64,000 bases of DNA, taken from positions 60,773-124,772 of the forward strand of contig JAXEWB010000086.1 of NCBI GenBank assembly GCA_034114085.1, read 5' to 3'. The notes under the pieces were generated by a model. It worked only from the letters and a program-made list of their open reading frames with translations, ran no database searches and was not told the DNA's origin. This document shows, in pieces, positions 43,807 to 53,283 of this stretch; position 1 is the stretch's first letter, and each line of letters opens with the position of its first letter. Both the position numbers and the translations under genes were made by a program. The DNA comes from Spiro-02 sp034114085 (GTDB lineage Bacteria > Spirochaetota > Spirochaetia > Sphaerochaetales > Sphaerochaetaceae).

Positions 43807-44889
43807 ATGGCGAAACTTATGGATATTGGCAAACGTGATGCTATCTCCTTGGGGGCGAATATTCCTCCCGCTTCCCCGGATTTGATTATTCAAAGCGATT
43901 GTAGACGGATGCTTTCGAGTCAGGAAGCGATAAGAGAAGCTTTGTATCAGGAAATGGACAAGGATCCGTCCGTATTTTTGCTGGGCGAGGATATCGGTAT
44001 TCATGGGGGTGCGTTCGGTGTTACCAGGACGTTATTCAATACATTTGGTCCAGAGCGGGTCAGGAATACTCCTATCAGCGAAAATTCTTTTGTCGGCGCA
44101 GGGGTAGGGGCCGCTATCGTGGGCATGCGCCCTGTAGTGGAAATCATGTTCGCGGATTTTTCTACGCTTGCGATGGACCAGATTGTCAATCATGCCGCAA
44201 AGCTTTCATATATGACCGCTGGACAAGTAAAAATACCATTGGTCATTAGGATGCCACAGGGAGGCGGGGCGGGAAAGGCGATAGCCGCTCAGCATTCCCA
44301 AAGTCTAGAAGCGTTGTACGCCCATTTTCCCGGACTTACCGTGGTGCATCCCTCTACTGCGTATGATGCGAAAGGCTTGTTGAAATCGGCCATTCGTTCA
44401 GATAATCCTGTAGTGTTTTTGGAGCATAAGCTCCTATATAATTTCAAGAATTATGTTCCGGAGGAAGGCTATACCGTTCCATTGGGGAAATGCGATGTCA
44501 AACGTATAGGAACCGATCTGACGATCGTTGCCAATGGATATATGGTCTGGCTTGCTATGCAGGTCGCGGCGAAACTCCACGAAGAGGACGGTATCGAGAC
44601 GGAAGTCGTGGATGTCATGACTGTTAGTCCCCTTGACCGGGAGACTATCGTGGAATCTGCCAGAAAAACCGGTAGGGCGATCGTCGTGAATGAGTCTCAT
44701 AGAAGTTACAATGTGGCGAATGAATGGGCTCAGGCCATTATGGAGGGTGCGTTTGATTATCTGGAAGCGCCTGTCGTAAAGGTTTCAGGACGGGATACTC
44801 CGGTTCCATATGCCTACAGCCTGGAGATGGGGCAATGGCCTGATTTCTCAGATGTATATCGTGCGGCGAAAGAGACGCTGGCATATTGA
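43807..44889 (+). CDS. Thiamine-dependent dehydrogenase E1 beta
   Basis: The product is 360 residues. It has the transketolase-type E1 beta layout: REALYQEMDKDPSVFLLGED, TPISENSFVGAGVGAAIVGM, EIMFADFSTLAMDQIVNHAA, and GGGAGKAIAAQHSQSLEAL; the C-terminal domain contains VVDVMTVSPLDRETIVESAR. The first ~30 residues before the core are longer than usual. GAGGAGAGG lies before this ATG; an upstream in-frame ATG lies inside the previous gene and is rejected. It forms the heterotetrameric E1 with the preceding gene product. Confidence 0.9.
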   Translation: MAKLMDIGKRDAISLGANIPPASPDLIIQSDCRRMLSSQEAIREALYQEMDKDPSVFLLGEDIGIHGGAFGVTRTLFNTFGPERVRNTPISENSFVGAGVGAAIVGMRPVVEIMFADFSTLAMDQIVNHAAKLSYMTAGQVKIPLVIRMPQGGGAGKAIAAQHSQSLEALYAHFPGLTVVHPSTAYDAKGLLKSAIRSDNPVVFLEHKLLYNFKNYVPEEGYTVPLGKCDVKRIGTDLTIVANGYMVWLAMQVAAKLHEEDGIETEVVDVMTVSPLDRETIVESARKTGRAIVVNESHRSYNVANEWAQAIMEGAFDYLEAPVVKVSGRDTPVPYAYSLEMGQWPDFSDVYRAAKETLAY

Positions 44890-44914
44890 ATCCGGGAATA
44901 CAGGAGGAATGTAG

Positions 44915-46132
44915 ATGTATGCCGAAATAATGATGCCGAAGATGTCCAGCAATATGGAATCCGGTAAGATACTTGAGATTGTCGTCGCCGATGGAAAAAA
45001 AGTGTCGAAGGACGACGTTTTGTTCCAGATTGAAACCGACAAGACGACGGCAGAGCTTACGGCTCCATCCGACGGTTTGTTCTTTTTGAATCCGTCGATT
45101 CGATGCGATGACGAAGTGCCAGTTAAGAAAATCATCGGATATGTAGCCGATACACGAGAGGAAATCCCATCGTTTGATACCGATTCTGCGGCAGAAGATA
45201 ATTCTGAAGAATCCGTTTGTGACGTCGGTATGCCGGAGGCCATAGGGCAAGATGCGTCCACTCCTCGTCGGATATCGGAAAAGACGACTAAAGTATTGGC
45301 CACTCCGGTTGCCCGCAAGCTTGCGAAACTCCATGCTGTTGATCTCAGGGATATCAGCGGCAGCGGTCCGGGGGGACGGATCCGGAGGACTGACATAGAG
45401 GACCATATCTCAGTGTCCCGGTCTTCCCAAAAGGTTGCGGATCAATCTGAGACGGTCAATGCTGACATAATTGAATTCAGTACGATACGCGCTATCTCCA
45501 ACAAGAGAATTTCTCAAAGCTGGAACGAGGCTCCCCATATTTATTTAGAGACGCCGATGGACATGGATAAGGTTCTTCGTTTCAAAAATACGGTTGATCC
45601 GCAACTGAAATTGGATAAAGGCTATCGACTTTCAATTACGTCCATTATTGTGAAGCAAGTGGCCGAATGCCTTGCACGGTTTCCTGAACTGCGCGCCAAG
45701 TATGTTCAATCCGGTCTACAGGTCCAGCAGGACATCAATATCGGTGTGGCTGTCGCAACGGATAAAGGGCTTGTCGTGCCCGTGATAAAAAAAGTGGATG
45801 GGAAGACGCTTGCTCAAGTAAACGATGAACTCAGAGATTTAGTAGCGGCGGCAAGAAAAGGGATATGTCCTATCGAAGCGCTTTCCGACGGGATATGTAC
45901 TGTTTCCAACCTCGGTATATACGATATCAAGTCATTTACATCGGTACTTGTACCGGAGCAGGCCACGATTCTGTCAGTCGGTGCAATTATGGATACTCCG
46001 GTCGTCAAGGACGGTGCCGTCTGTGTCAGACCTGTCATGCAAGTCACTCTCGGCATGGACCATCGGTGTGCCGACGGTTCTACTGGGGCGAAGTTCCTTT
46101 CCATGCTCAAAAAGGTTATGGAAGATTTCTAG
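44915..46132 (+). CDS. Dihydrolipoyl acyltransferase E2
   Basis: The product is 405 residues. A lipoyl domain (residues 1-80) carries the lipoylated Lys43 in ETDKTTAEL. A peripheral-subunit-binding domain follows (ATPVARKLAKLHAVDLRDIS near residues 129-165), then the catalytic domain from ~190 with the active-site histidine near 383 in DHRCADGSTGA. It transfers the acyl group from lipoate to coenzyme A. Its single lipoyl domain and DHRxxDG site are complete, so it should be active. Confidence 0.92.
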   Translation: MYAEIMMPKMSSNMESGKILEIVVADGKKVSKDDVLFQIETDKTTAELTAPSDGLFFLNPSIRCDDEVPVKKIIGYVADTREEIPSFDTDSAAEDNSEESVCDVGMPEAIGQDASTPRRISEKTTKVLATPVARKLAKLHAVDLRDISGSGPGGRIRRTDIEDHISVSRSSQKVADQSETVNADIIEFSTIRAISNKRISQSWNEAPHIYLETPMDMDKVLRFKNTVDPQLKLDKGYRLSITSIIVKQVAECLARFPELRAKYVQSGLQVQQDINIGVAVATDKGLVVPVIKKVDGKTLAQVNDELRDLVAAARKGICPIEALSDGICTVSNLGIYDIKSFTSVLVPEQATILSVGAIMDTPVVKDGAVCVRPVMQVTLGMDHRCADGSTGAKFLSMLKKVMEDF

Positions 46133-46142
46133 GAAGGGGTAT

Positions 46143-46898
46143 ATGGAATTCAAAGACAAAGTAGTGGTCGTCGTCGGCGGTGCGGCGGGAATAGGCCGAG
46201 AGTGCGTCAGATTGTTTTCTGAACATGGAGCGATTGTCATGGTAGGGGACTGTGATGCGTCCGGGACCAAAGAGATCGTCGATTCTTTGACATCACAAGG
46301 AAGAAAGGCGGAGGGATTTGTGCTTGATATATCCGACATGTCTTCCGTGACCGCTTTATACAAGAAAGTCGATGAACTTTTCGGACGGCTTGACGTCGTC
46401 GTCAATGCCGCGTCTATTCTGGTTCTGAAAAATATCTGCGATACATCAGTCGAGGAATGGAATCGCGTCATCGATATCAACCTGACGGGTACATTCCTCT
46501 CTTGTAAGACGGCTATTTCCTATATGAAAGAGAACCATGGGGGGAATATCGTCAATTTTTCATCTTCGACAGGCAATTATGACGCTTGTAAGGATTCCGT
46601 GGCATATATCGCCAGCAAGGGTGGTGTCACACTATTGACCAAGGCATTGGCGATAGACCATGCGATGGACAATATCAGGGTGAATGCCGTCGCTCCTGGA
46701 CCTACTGATACTGCGATGATCAGGAAAGAGATGGATGAAACTCGAAGAGCCGCGTTCGCCAGGACGCTTCCTGTTCAACGGCTTGCCAAACCGGAAGAAA
46801 TCGCACGAACGATTTTGTTCTTGGCGTCCGATGATGCGTCTTTCGTGACCGGGGCGGTCCTTGCGGTAGATGGCGGGCAGACCGCTGAAGTATCTTAA
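46143..46898 (+). CDS. Short-chain dehydrogenase/reductase (SDR)
   Basis: The product is 251 residues. The cofactor motif GGAAGIG starts at residue 12, the NNAG-equivalent is VNAAS near 88, and the catalytic residues are Ser141-142, Tyr155 and Lys159 (VAYIASKGG). The tail APGPTDTAMIRKEMDE and VTGAVLAVDGGQTAEVS are typical of classical SDRs. An Asp at the end of strand 2 (VGDCDAS) favours NAD. In this cluster it probably oxidises a sugar to its lactone or a sugar alcohol to a keto-sugar. AGGAAGGGG precedes the ATG. Confidence 0.9.
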   Translation: MEFKDKVVVVVGGAAGIGRECVRLFSEHGAIVMVGDCDASGTKEIVDSLTSQGRKAEGFVLDISDMSSVTALYKKVDELFGRLDVVVNAASILVLKNICDTSVEEWNRVIDINLTGTFLSCKTAISYMKENHGGNIVNFSSSTGNYDACKDSVAYIASKGGVTLLTKALAIDHAMDNIRVNAVAPGPTDTAMIRKEMDETRRAAFARTLPVQRLAKPEEIARTILFLASDDASFVTGAVLAVDGGQTAEVS

Positions 46899-46907
46899 GG
46901 AGGAATC

Positions 46908-47795
46908 ATGGGACAACAGGAATTCATATCGCCGGCTCTGTCATCGCCGGAAGGACCTGTACTGCTGGATAATGGGGATTTCCTTGTCGTGGAGATGGGA
47001 GCGGATGCCGGGACGGTTTCCCGCATCGATACAAAGACCGGACATTGTGTGCGTATCGTTCATACCGGTAGACCCAATGGTCTCGCGGTGGATATGTCCG
47101 GTGTAGTCTGGACAGCGGAATCAGAACACCCTTCTTTATTGAAAGTCTTTCTCGATGGAAAGACCGAAGTGGTGCTTGAAGGGTGCGACGGAGTTCCTTT
47201 TCTGTTCCCGAACGATCTGGCGTTTGGTTCCGATGGCATGCTCTATATGACGGATTCAGGTATCAAGTTTGAAAACTTCAGTATTGATGGAGAAATCCGA
47301 TCTGACTATGCGACGGCGTCTTATGATGGCAAAGTATTCTGTATCGACCCCGCTACTCTGAAGATTGAACTGATAGACGACGGAATCAAGTTCGCCAATG
47401 GAATTGCGATAGGACCGGACGATCTTCTGTATGTGAATGAAACTATAACAGGAAACATCTATCGCTATGCTCGGATTGACGGGAAGTATGCCGGACGGAC
47501 AAGGCAGTTGTTCGGCAATGTCATCCATGATGACGGGAAGGTGTACTACCGAGGTCCTGACGGCATGAAGTTTTCCGCTTCCGGCAATCTGTATTGTACC
47601 GTCTTTGGTCAAGGAGACGTCGTTGTATTGGATCGAAACGGCAAAGTAGTCGATTCTATCGTCCTTGGGGGGAAATGCCCTACGAATCTTGTTTTCGGCC
47701 CAGAAGGCTCCGGTGACATCTACGTGACAGAAGGGGAGAAAGGAAGACTTGAGGTCCACCATGTAGGTGAAGATGGATTCGTGTTGTATCGCTGA
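46908..47795 (+). CDS. SMP-30/gluconolactonase-like lactonase
   Basis: The product is 295 residues with the six-bladed beta-propeller pattern. Marks include SPEGPVLLDNGDFLVVEMGA (the metal-ligand Glu), TGRPNGLAVDMSGVVW, FPNDLAFGSDGMLYMTDSG (Asn-Asp metal ligands) and ANGIAIGPDDLLYVNETITG. The family hydrolyses sugar lactones using a divalent metal. It follows the SDR gene by nine bases, so an oxidation-then-lactonase pair yielding a free sugar acid is likely. Confidence 0.87.
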   Translation: MGQQEFISPALSSPEGPVLLDNGDFLVVEMGADAGTVSRIDTKTGHCVRIVHTGRPNGLAVDMSGVVWTAESEHPSLLKVFLDGKTEVVLEGCDGVPFLFPNDLAFGSDGMLYMTDSGIKFENFSIDGEIRSDYATASYDGKVFCIDPATLKIELIDDGIKFANGIAIGPDDLLYVNETITGNIYRYARIDGKYAGRTRQLFGNVIHDDGKVYYRGPDGMKFSASGNLYCTVFGQGDVVVLDRNGKVVDSIVLGGKCPTNLVFGPEGSGDIYVTEGEKGRLEVHHVGEDGFVLYR

Positions 47796-47807
47796 CAGGG
47801 AACGTCT

Positions 47808-48632
47808 ATGTGGAAAAGTTGTGCGACCGTCACCTTGGATGACGTTTCCTTGCCCAACCCTTTTGCGATGATACAGGGTGGGGTGTCGATGAAACTTCCT
47901 TGGCTTGGAGAGTCCGGGCTTGAAGGTCTGGAAGTGATGACTTTAGGAAACGCCGACAATGGGGTGCTGGTGGATCAATTTGAACGATATGGACTGCAGG
48001 TCCATGCTGTTTCAACGGGGTCGGTCCGTCTGTGTCTGGGCACGACGGTTTTCCAATCATTGCGGATGGGCGGAACCGAGATTTTTGAAGTTCTGGACCG
48101 TATGGTGGATGCTGCCGAGGCTCTGCATGCCCCTGTCCTTACACTGGGAGGTGTACGTGGTAATCCTGAAGCTTCCGATGAATTATTGGATTTTGGACAA
48201 TGGTTGCTACGTTTTTCTGAAAGGGCCTCATACCGGGGTGTCCTGGTCGCGATAGAACCGCTGAATAGATATGAATGCGATGTTTTGCAAAATGTAGAGG
48301 AAACTTGCGGTTTTCTTGAGGCGTTGGATGCTCCTTCCGTTGGATTGGTATTGGATTTCTTTCATATGAATATCGAGGAGGCGTCAATTCCGTCCTCATT
48401 GGGATTTTGCTACGGTAAAAAGCTGTTGTTTCATGTACATATCGCGGATTCCAACAGGTTATTGCCGGGATATGGACATCTGGATATCTGTAGTGGCCTT
48501 CGCTGCCTAAAGAGTCTTGGCTATGACGGGGCTGTCTCTGGCGAGCTGAAGATCGGAGATGTCGGAGAGCATGAGGCTGTCCTGCGGTATGTTCAAGCGC
48601 TTGACTCATGTCGCAATGGGAGCGTGTATTAG
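47808..48632 (+). CDS. TIM-barrel sugar isomerase/epimerase 1
   Basis: The product is 274 residues of the xylose-isomerase-like fold. Metal-ligand motifs are VAIEPLNRYECDVL (Glu), GLVLDFFHMNIEE (Asp/His), FHVHIADSNRLLPGYGHLD (His, Asp) and SGELKIGD (Glu). This order matches hydroxypyruvate isomerase, epimerase and decarboxylase relatives. It lies between the lactonase and the transporter. Its sequence is clearly different from the second TIM-barrel gene at 55641, so the two catalyse distinct steps. Confidence 0.82.
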   Translation: MWKSCATVTLDDVSLPNPFAMIQGGVSMKLPWLGESGLEGLEVMTLGNADNGVLVDQFERYGLQVHAVSTGSVRLCLGTTVFQSLRMGGTEIFEVLDRMVDAAEALHAPVLTLGGVRGNPEASDELLDFGQWLLRFSERASYRGVLVAIEPLNRYECDVLQNVEETCGFLEALDAPSVGLVLDFFHMNIEEASIPSSLGFCYGKKLLFHVHIADSNRLLPGYGHLDICSGLRCLKSLGYDGAVSGELKIGDVGEHEAVLRYVQALDSCRNGSVY

Positions 48633-48708
48633 TTTTGTATTTCCTTGGGATGCCAGAAGCCGTGCTTTGATATGAACAAGGCGTTCCAAAAGAAAATAGG
48701 AGGAAGTT

Positions 48709-49734
48709 ATGAAAAGGGTGGCATTAGTAACATTGGTAATAATGCTGGTATCTATGGGCGGCGTGTTCGCGAATGGTTCTCAGGAGCGATCCTCTTCTGC
48801 GAGCAATGATGGCTATGTCATTGCGCTGTCCAATTCGTTCTATGGAAATTCCTGGCGGAAGCAGATGGTGGATACGTTCGTAGAAGCCGCGGAAGAGGCG
48901 AAAGCCGCCGGTAGGATATCCGAGTACATGGTCGTCAACGGAGACGGCACTCAGAATACACAGATCGCACAGTTGAATAGTCTGATTCTCAGCGGCGTCG
49001 ATGCGATCTGTATCAATGCGGCCTCTCCGACGGCATTGAACGGCGTCATTGAGAAGGCTGTTGAACAGGGAATAATGGTATTGACGTTCGATTCCATTGT
49101 AACTACCGACGCCGCGTACAAGATGGACTACGATTTGAAGAGCTGGGGAGAAATCCAGGCTCAATATATCGTTGACAAATTCAACGGGAACGCTCGGGTC
49201 CTGGAAGTGCGTGGTATCCGCGGTTCCGCTCCTGAGATTGAGATACATGCCGGTATCGAAGAGGTTTTCAGTCAGAATCCTGGTATTGCGGTCGTTGCGG
49301 AAATCGATGGTCAGGCCGATGCCGCGACGACACAGAATGCGGTCGCGAACGTCCTGCCCAGCTTGGGTGATATCGATGCCGTTGTGACTCAAGGTGGTTC
49401 CTATGGGGTCGTACAAGCCTACGAAGCCGCTGGTAAGAAACTTCCGGTCATCATCGGCGGCAACCGAGCCGAATTCATCAAATGGTGGGCGGATGAAAAA
49501 GAAAAGAATGGATATGAGACGATCAGTCTTGGAACGGAACCCAGCATCGGCGCTATCGCGTTCTGGACTGCCTTGGAAATTCTGGAAGGTAAAGATGTTC
49601 CCAAGACCATCAAGCTGCCGTTGGTAGCGCTGACGAACGAGACATTGGATCAGTACAAGGATATCCAACCTGGTACTGTACTTGCTCAAAAGTATGATGA
49701 AGCGTTCGTATTGGAGAATATTCTGGCCAAATAG
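48709..49734 (+). CDS. Sugar ABC transporter substrate-binding protein (CUT2/RbsB type)
   Basis: The product is 341 residues. The signal peptide ends at GGVFA before NGSQER. The mature protein has the type-I fold: VIALSNSFYGNSWRKQMVDT, AQLNSLILSGVDAICINAAS, ITTDAAYKMDYD-like ligand segment, RVLEVRGIRGSAPEIEIHAG and AVVTQGGSYGVVQAYEAAGK. It binds a monosaccharide or sugar acid and delivers it to the importer encoded downstream. AGGAGGAAG precedes the ATG. Confidence 0.9.
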   Translation: MKRVALVTLVIMLVSMGGVFANGSQERSSSASNDGYVIALSNSFYGNSWRKQMVDTFVEAAEEAKAAGRISEYMVVNGDGTQNTQIAQLNSLILSGVDAICINAASPTALNGVIEKAVEQGIMVLTFDSIVTTDAAYKMDYDLKSWGEIQAQYIVDKFNGNARVLEVRGIRGSAPEIEIHAGIEEVFSQNPGIAVVAEIDGQADAATTQNAVANVLPSLGDIDAVVTQGGSYGVVQAYEAAGKKLPVIIGGNRAEFIKWWADEKEKNGYETISLGTEPSIGAIAFWTALEILEGKDVPKTIKLPLVALTNETLDQYKDIQPGTVLAQKYDEAFVLENILAK

Positions 49735-49772
49735 GGGGAATCCCTGTTTCCATTGTGAATGTTTATTGTTGT

Positions 49773-49819
49773 CTGCGGACCTATGTATGGACTTCTATGT
49801 GTAACTGGCTGGTCCGCAG
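49773..49819 (+). terminator. Stem-loop after the CUT2 binding-protein gene
   Basis: CTGCGGACC (49773-49781) and GGTCCGCAG (49811-49819) pair perfectly across a 29-base loop. There is no T-run, so it is more likely an mRNA stabiliser than a terminator. Confidence 0.5.
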
Positions 49820-49894
49820 GCGTTCTTGGAAATCTACGGTTACCGGTGAGACGGCGGGAATATCACTTACCGGAACGTTCCTGAAGGAAAAACT

Positions 49895-52315
49895 ATGGAT
49901 CATGAATGTCTGTTCCAATTGAATTCAATCACTAAGACATACGGGGCGACAACCGCTTTGGCCGATGTCTCCCTGACTATCAGACGAGGCGAGATACTCT
50001 GTCTGATAGGTTCCAATGGCGCCGGCAAGAGTACTTTGATGCGAGTTGTCTCAGGTGTGACGGAACCTGATCCTGGGGGGACGCTCGTCTTTGAAGGGGA
50101 GCGATTGTCGGCTAAATCCTATAATCCGGCTGTAGCGAATAGACTGGGGATCCGTGTCGTATACCAGGAATTGTCGCTGTGTACGAATCTTTCTGTCTAT
50201 GAAAATTTCTACATCGATCAACATGAATCCTATAAGGGAAATCTTCATTGGCGGAAGGATCTTGTCGTCAGTTCGACCGAAGCATTGGAGGGGGTGTTCC
50301 CTGGTAATGACATACAGCCGAAGGTCCGTCTGGGAAATCTCTCCTTGTCCAACCGACAGATGGTCGAAATCGCCAGGGCCGCCAGCATGAAAAGGCTGAA
50401 GCTTCTGATACTCGATGAACCGACGTCCTCGCTTGGTGTACATGAAACCCAACAGTTGATTGCCCATTTGAAAGAATTAAGCCGACAGGGGATCTCCATC
50501 ATTTTTATTTCTCATAGGCTGAGTGAAGTCATTCAGCTTGCGGACCGTATCGTAGTCATGCGCAACGGTAAGAAAACTTGGGAAGGCCGGAATGAGGGTA
50601 TCGACGAACTGGATCTGGTGGAAAGGATGACCGAATCCGTCGATCCCTCGCAGGAACACCGTGTGAAGGAAAAAATTCCGTTGGCCGAAAAGAATGAGAG
50701 GCTTTTCCTTCGGACTCATCGGCTGTCTCAACGGAAACTTGGAGGAATAGATGTTTCGTTGCAGGGTGGTGAATTGGTTGGAATAGCCGGATTGGACGGT
50801 AACGGACAAAGGGATTTCCTTAAGGCTATTTTCTTTGGAAGACATTCAAAGCAGATAGAAATGTCAGGTAAAGTATGCTATGTGACCGGTGACCGCAAGA
50901 AAGAAGGAATTTTTCCCTTATCCGATATCTCGGACAATATGCAAGTGGTTGAAGTCAACAAATCCTCGCCTTTCGGAATCCTCGACACGAAAGTTCTTGC
51001 CGCCAAGGTGAAGAAATGGTATGAGCGTCTGCAGATCAAGGCCGAGGGACCTCATGCCTCCATTTTGTCCCTTTCTGGAGGCAATCAGCAAAAAGTCCTC
51101 GTCGCTCGTGCTTTTCTTGCGGATGCCGATATTATCATCTTGGATGATCCTACAAAAGGCGTCGACATCGCAACCAAAAACCAGATGTACCTCTTGTTCC
51201 GTGAGGCCGCTGCGAATGGAAAACTTGTGATCTGGTATAGCACGGAGGATGATGAACTGGAATGGTGTTCCCGGGTGTTGGTGTTTCGGTATGGTAAGGT
51301 TGTCAAAGAGCTTGAAGGAGATGATATTCAGAAATCTCAGATTATCGAGGCGAGTTTTGAAGGCGAAGATTTGTTGGACAAGACCCAGGGACAGAAAATG
51401 GGGATGCATCGGTTCCAATCCTCCATATGGGTTCCCCTTGCGGCGATGCTTTCTGTATTCATCATCAGCGGAATATATCAACGGGGAGTGTTCACCAGCT
51501 TCGGTATCGACTTGCTGATTAGCGGAGCCGTCCCGCTGGTTTTTGCCGCCATGGCCCAGATGTTCATCATTGGACTCAGCCAAATTGATCTTGGGATCGG
51601 TGCGTATATGGGGCTGATAAATGTCTTGTGTGCGACATGGTTGCTGGATAAGCCTTTGGTCGGAGTACTTTTTATCCTGGGGTCCGTGGTCGTCTACGGA
51701 GTAATCGGCGCCATCATCTACATCCGTAATATTCCCGCCGTTATCGTGACCATGGGGATGTCATACGTATGGCTGGGTATTGCCTATACGATTCAGGAAC
51801 GCCCGGGCGGAGAGGCTCCACAGTGGCTGGTAAAAATGTTCAACCTTGATTTGCCGGTTCCTGAAAGTCTCCTGTTGATTCTTCTTGCCGGATTGGCGGC
51901 ATATTTGTTCTATCGTTCGAAGTATGGAACAGTTCTGCGAGGGTTTGGCAACAATGTATCCGCTGTGCAACGAAGCGGTTGGTCTCCTTTGAAAGCATTC
52001 ATCTGCGGATATGCGCTCGCCAGTCTGTTCGCGATTGTCGGAGGCATGGCTATCACCGCCAGCACCGGAGCTTCAGATGTGAATTCGACTACCTCATATA
52101 CTTTGCTGACGGTCGCGTCGGTAGTCATCGGAGGTAGCGAACTAGTAGGCGGTATCGTATCCTCCTATGGTTCTGTGATCGGCGCGATAACATTGTCCCT
52201 GATCAGCGCCTTGCTGGGGTTCATGCGCCTGAACTCCAGCTGGGTCACCGCGGTTCAAGGAATTATTCTCATAGTCATTCTCGCTTCCAGGTTGCTGAGG
52301 AGGGTGAAGGTATGA
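49895..52315 (+). CDS. Fused CUT2 importer: double ATPase plus permease (RbsA-RbsC)
   Basis: The product is 806 residues. Residues 1-~490 are an RbsA-type tandem ATPase: domain 1 has Walker A GSNGAGKST, signature LSLSNRQMVEIARA and LILDEPTSSLG; domain 2 has the usual degenerate P-loop GLDGNGQRD, signature LSGGNQQKVLVARAF and ILDDPTKGVD. From ~508 (SIWVPLAAMLSVFIISGIY) the chain becomes an RbsC-type permease of ~8-10 helices with GLSQIDLGIGAYMG and VVIGGSELVGG. In most CUT2 systems these are separate proteins. An internal ATG near 51399 (AGGGACAGAAA before it) might permit separate permease synthesis. The downstream gene supplies a second permease. Confidence 0.9.
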   Translation: MDHECLFQLNSITKTYGATTALADVSLTIRRGEILCLIGSNGAGKSTLMRVVSGVTEPDPGGTLVFEGERLSAKSYNPAVANRLGIRVVYQELSLCTNLSVYENFYIDQHESYKGNLHWRKDLVVSSTEALEGVFPGNDIQPKVRLGNLSLSNRQMVEIARAASMKRLKLLILDEPTSSLGVHETQQLIAHLKELSRQGISIIFISHRLSEVIQLADRIVVMRNGKKTWEGRNEGIDELDLVERMTESVDPSQEHRVKEKIPLAEKNERLFLRTHRLSQRKLGGIDVSLQGGELVGIAGLDGNGQRDFLKAIFFGRHSKQIEMSGKVCYVTGDRKKEGIFPLSDISDNMQVVEVNKSSPFGILDTKVLAAKVKKWYERLQIKAEGPHASILSLSGGNQQKVLVARAFLADADIIILDDPTKGVDIATKNQMYLLFREAAANGKLVIWYSTEDDELEWCSRVLVFRYGKVVKELEGDDIQKSQIIEASFEGEDLLDKTQGQKMGMHRFQSSIWVPLAAMLSVFIISGIYQRGVFTSFGIDLLISGAVPLVFAAMAQMFIIGLSQIDLGIGAYMGLINVLCATWLLDKPLVGVLFILGSVVVYGVIGAIIYIRNIPAVIVTMGMSYVWLGIAYTIQERPGGEAPQWLVKMFNLDLPVPESLLLILLAGLAAYLFYRSKYGTVLRGFGNNVSAVQRSGWSPLKAFICGYALASLFAIVGGMAITASTGASDVNSTTSYTLLTVASVVIGGSELVGGIVSSYGSVIGAITLSLISALLGFMRLNSSWVTAVQGIILIVILASRLLRRVKV

Positions 52316-53271
52316 ATATATCAATGAAATCAGTCAGGGGGATTACGAGGTATCCATGGATTTGGGCGGTGATCGGCACTATCCTCATGTGGATGTTGTT
52401 GAGTATATTTTCCGGTAAATTTAGTTTCGAGAGCTTGATTACTATTGCGACCTCCGCCTCTTTCCTGGCGATTGTCGCGATAGGGCAAATGCTTGTCATC
52501 ACTACCGGAGGCGGGGCAATCGATCTGTCTATCTCCGGTGTTATCACACTGTCGGCGTTCTTGGCGACCGGGCTGGCGAATGGCAGTAATCTTCGTCTGC
52601 TATATGTAGTGCCCGTGGTCCTTTGCGTCGGGTTGCTTATCGGTCTCGTCAACGCCCTGCTTGTATTGTACCTGAAAATCCCCTCAATTATCGCGACATT
52701 GGGAATGAACTATATCATCACGACGATGATCATGCTGTACAACCAGAATTTCAGAGTGTTCGATGTCGCCCCGGCGTTGGTATCGATATCCCGCTATCGA
52801 ATTTTTGGCATTATTCCCACCATGATACTTCTCGTCATCGCTCTTGTTGTGTTGTTCGGTTTTATCCTGCGTAAGACACGGTTCGGGAAATCCTTGGTGG
52901 CTTTGGGACAGAATTCTGAAGCGGCCAGCCTGGCTGGTATCAATACAAATACCATGCAGATCATAGCATATTGTCTGAGCGGTTTTCTCGCCGCTTTCGG
53001 AGGAATACTGATTTCCGCCCGGGTCGGAGGGGCGTTCCTCGGTCTTGGTGATAATTATCAGATGCAGACGGTGGCAAGCGTAGTCGTGGGTGGAACGTTG
53101 ATTTCCGGTGGAAAGGCGGTTCCCTTGGGCACATTCTTCGGTAGCTTGTTCCTGACCTTGCTGACTACTACGATGCAGGTCGCAGGCATGAAGATCGGAA
53201 GTCAACAAATTGTTACAGGGTTGTTCATCATCTTCGTCTTGTTCCTCGCTTCGAAACAGACGAACCAATAA
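52312..53271 (+). CDS. CUT2 sugar ABC transporter permease (RbsC type)
   Basis: The product is 319 residues with ~9 membrane helices. Family marks are VITTGGGAIDLSISGVITLS, LYLKIPSIIATLGMNYIITT, ALGQNSEAASLAGINTNTMQ and VVVGGTLISGGKAVPLGTFF. Its ATG overlaps the stop of the fused gene by four bases (ATGA) and has GGAGGG upstream. With the fused permease half it should form a heterodimeric channel. Confidence 0.92.
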   Translation: MNISMKSVRGITRYPWIWAVIGTILMWMLLSIFSGKFSFESLITIATSASFLAIVAIGQMLVITTGGGAIDLSISGVITLSAFLATGLANGSNLRLLYVVPVVLCVGLLIGLVNALLVLYLKIPSIIATLGMNYIITTMIMLYNQNFRVFDVAPALVSISRYRIFGIIPTMILLVIALVVLFGFILRKTRFGKSLVALGQNSEAASLAGINTNTMQIIAYCLSGFLAAFGGILISARVGGAFLGLGDNYQMQTVASVVVGGTLISGGKAVPLGTFFGSLFLTLLTTTMQVAGMKIGSQQIVTGLFIIFVLFLASKQTNQ

Positions 53272-53283
53272 ACGGAGTCTACA

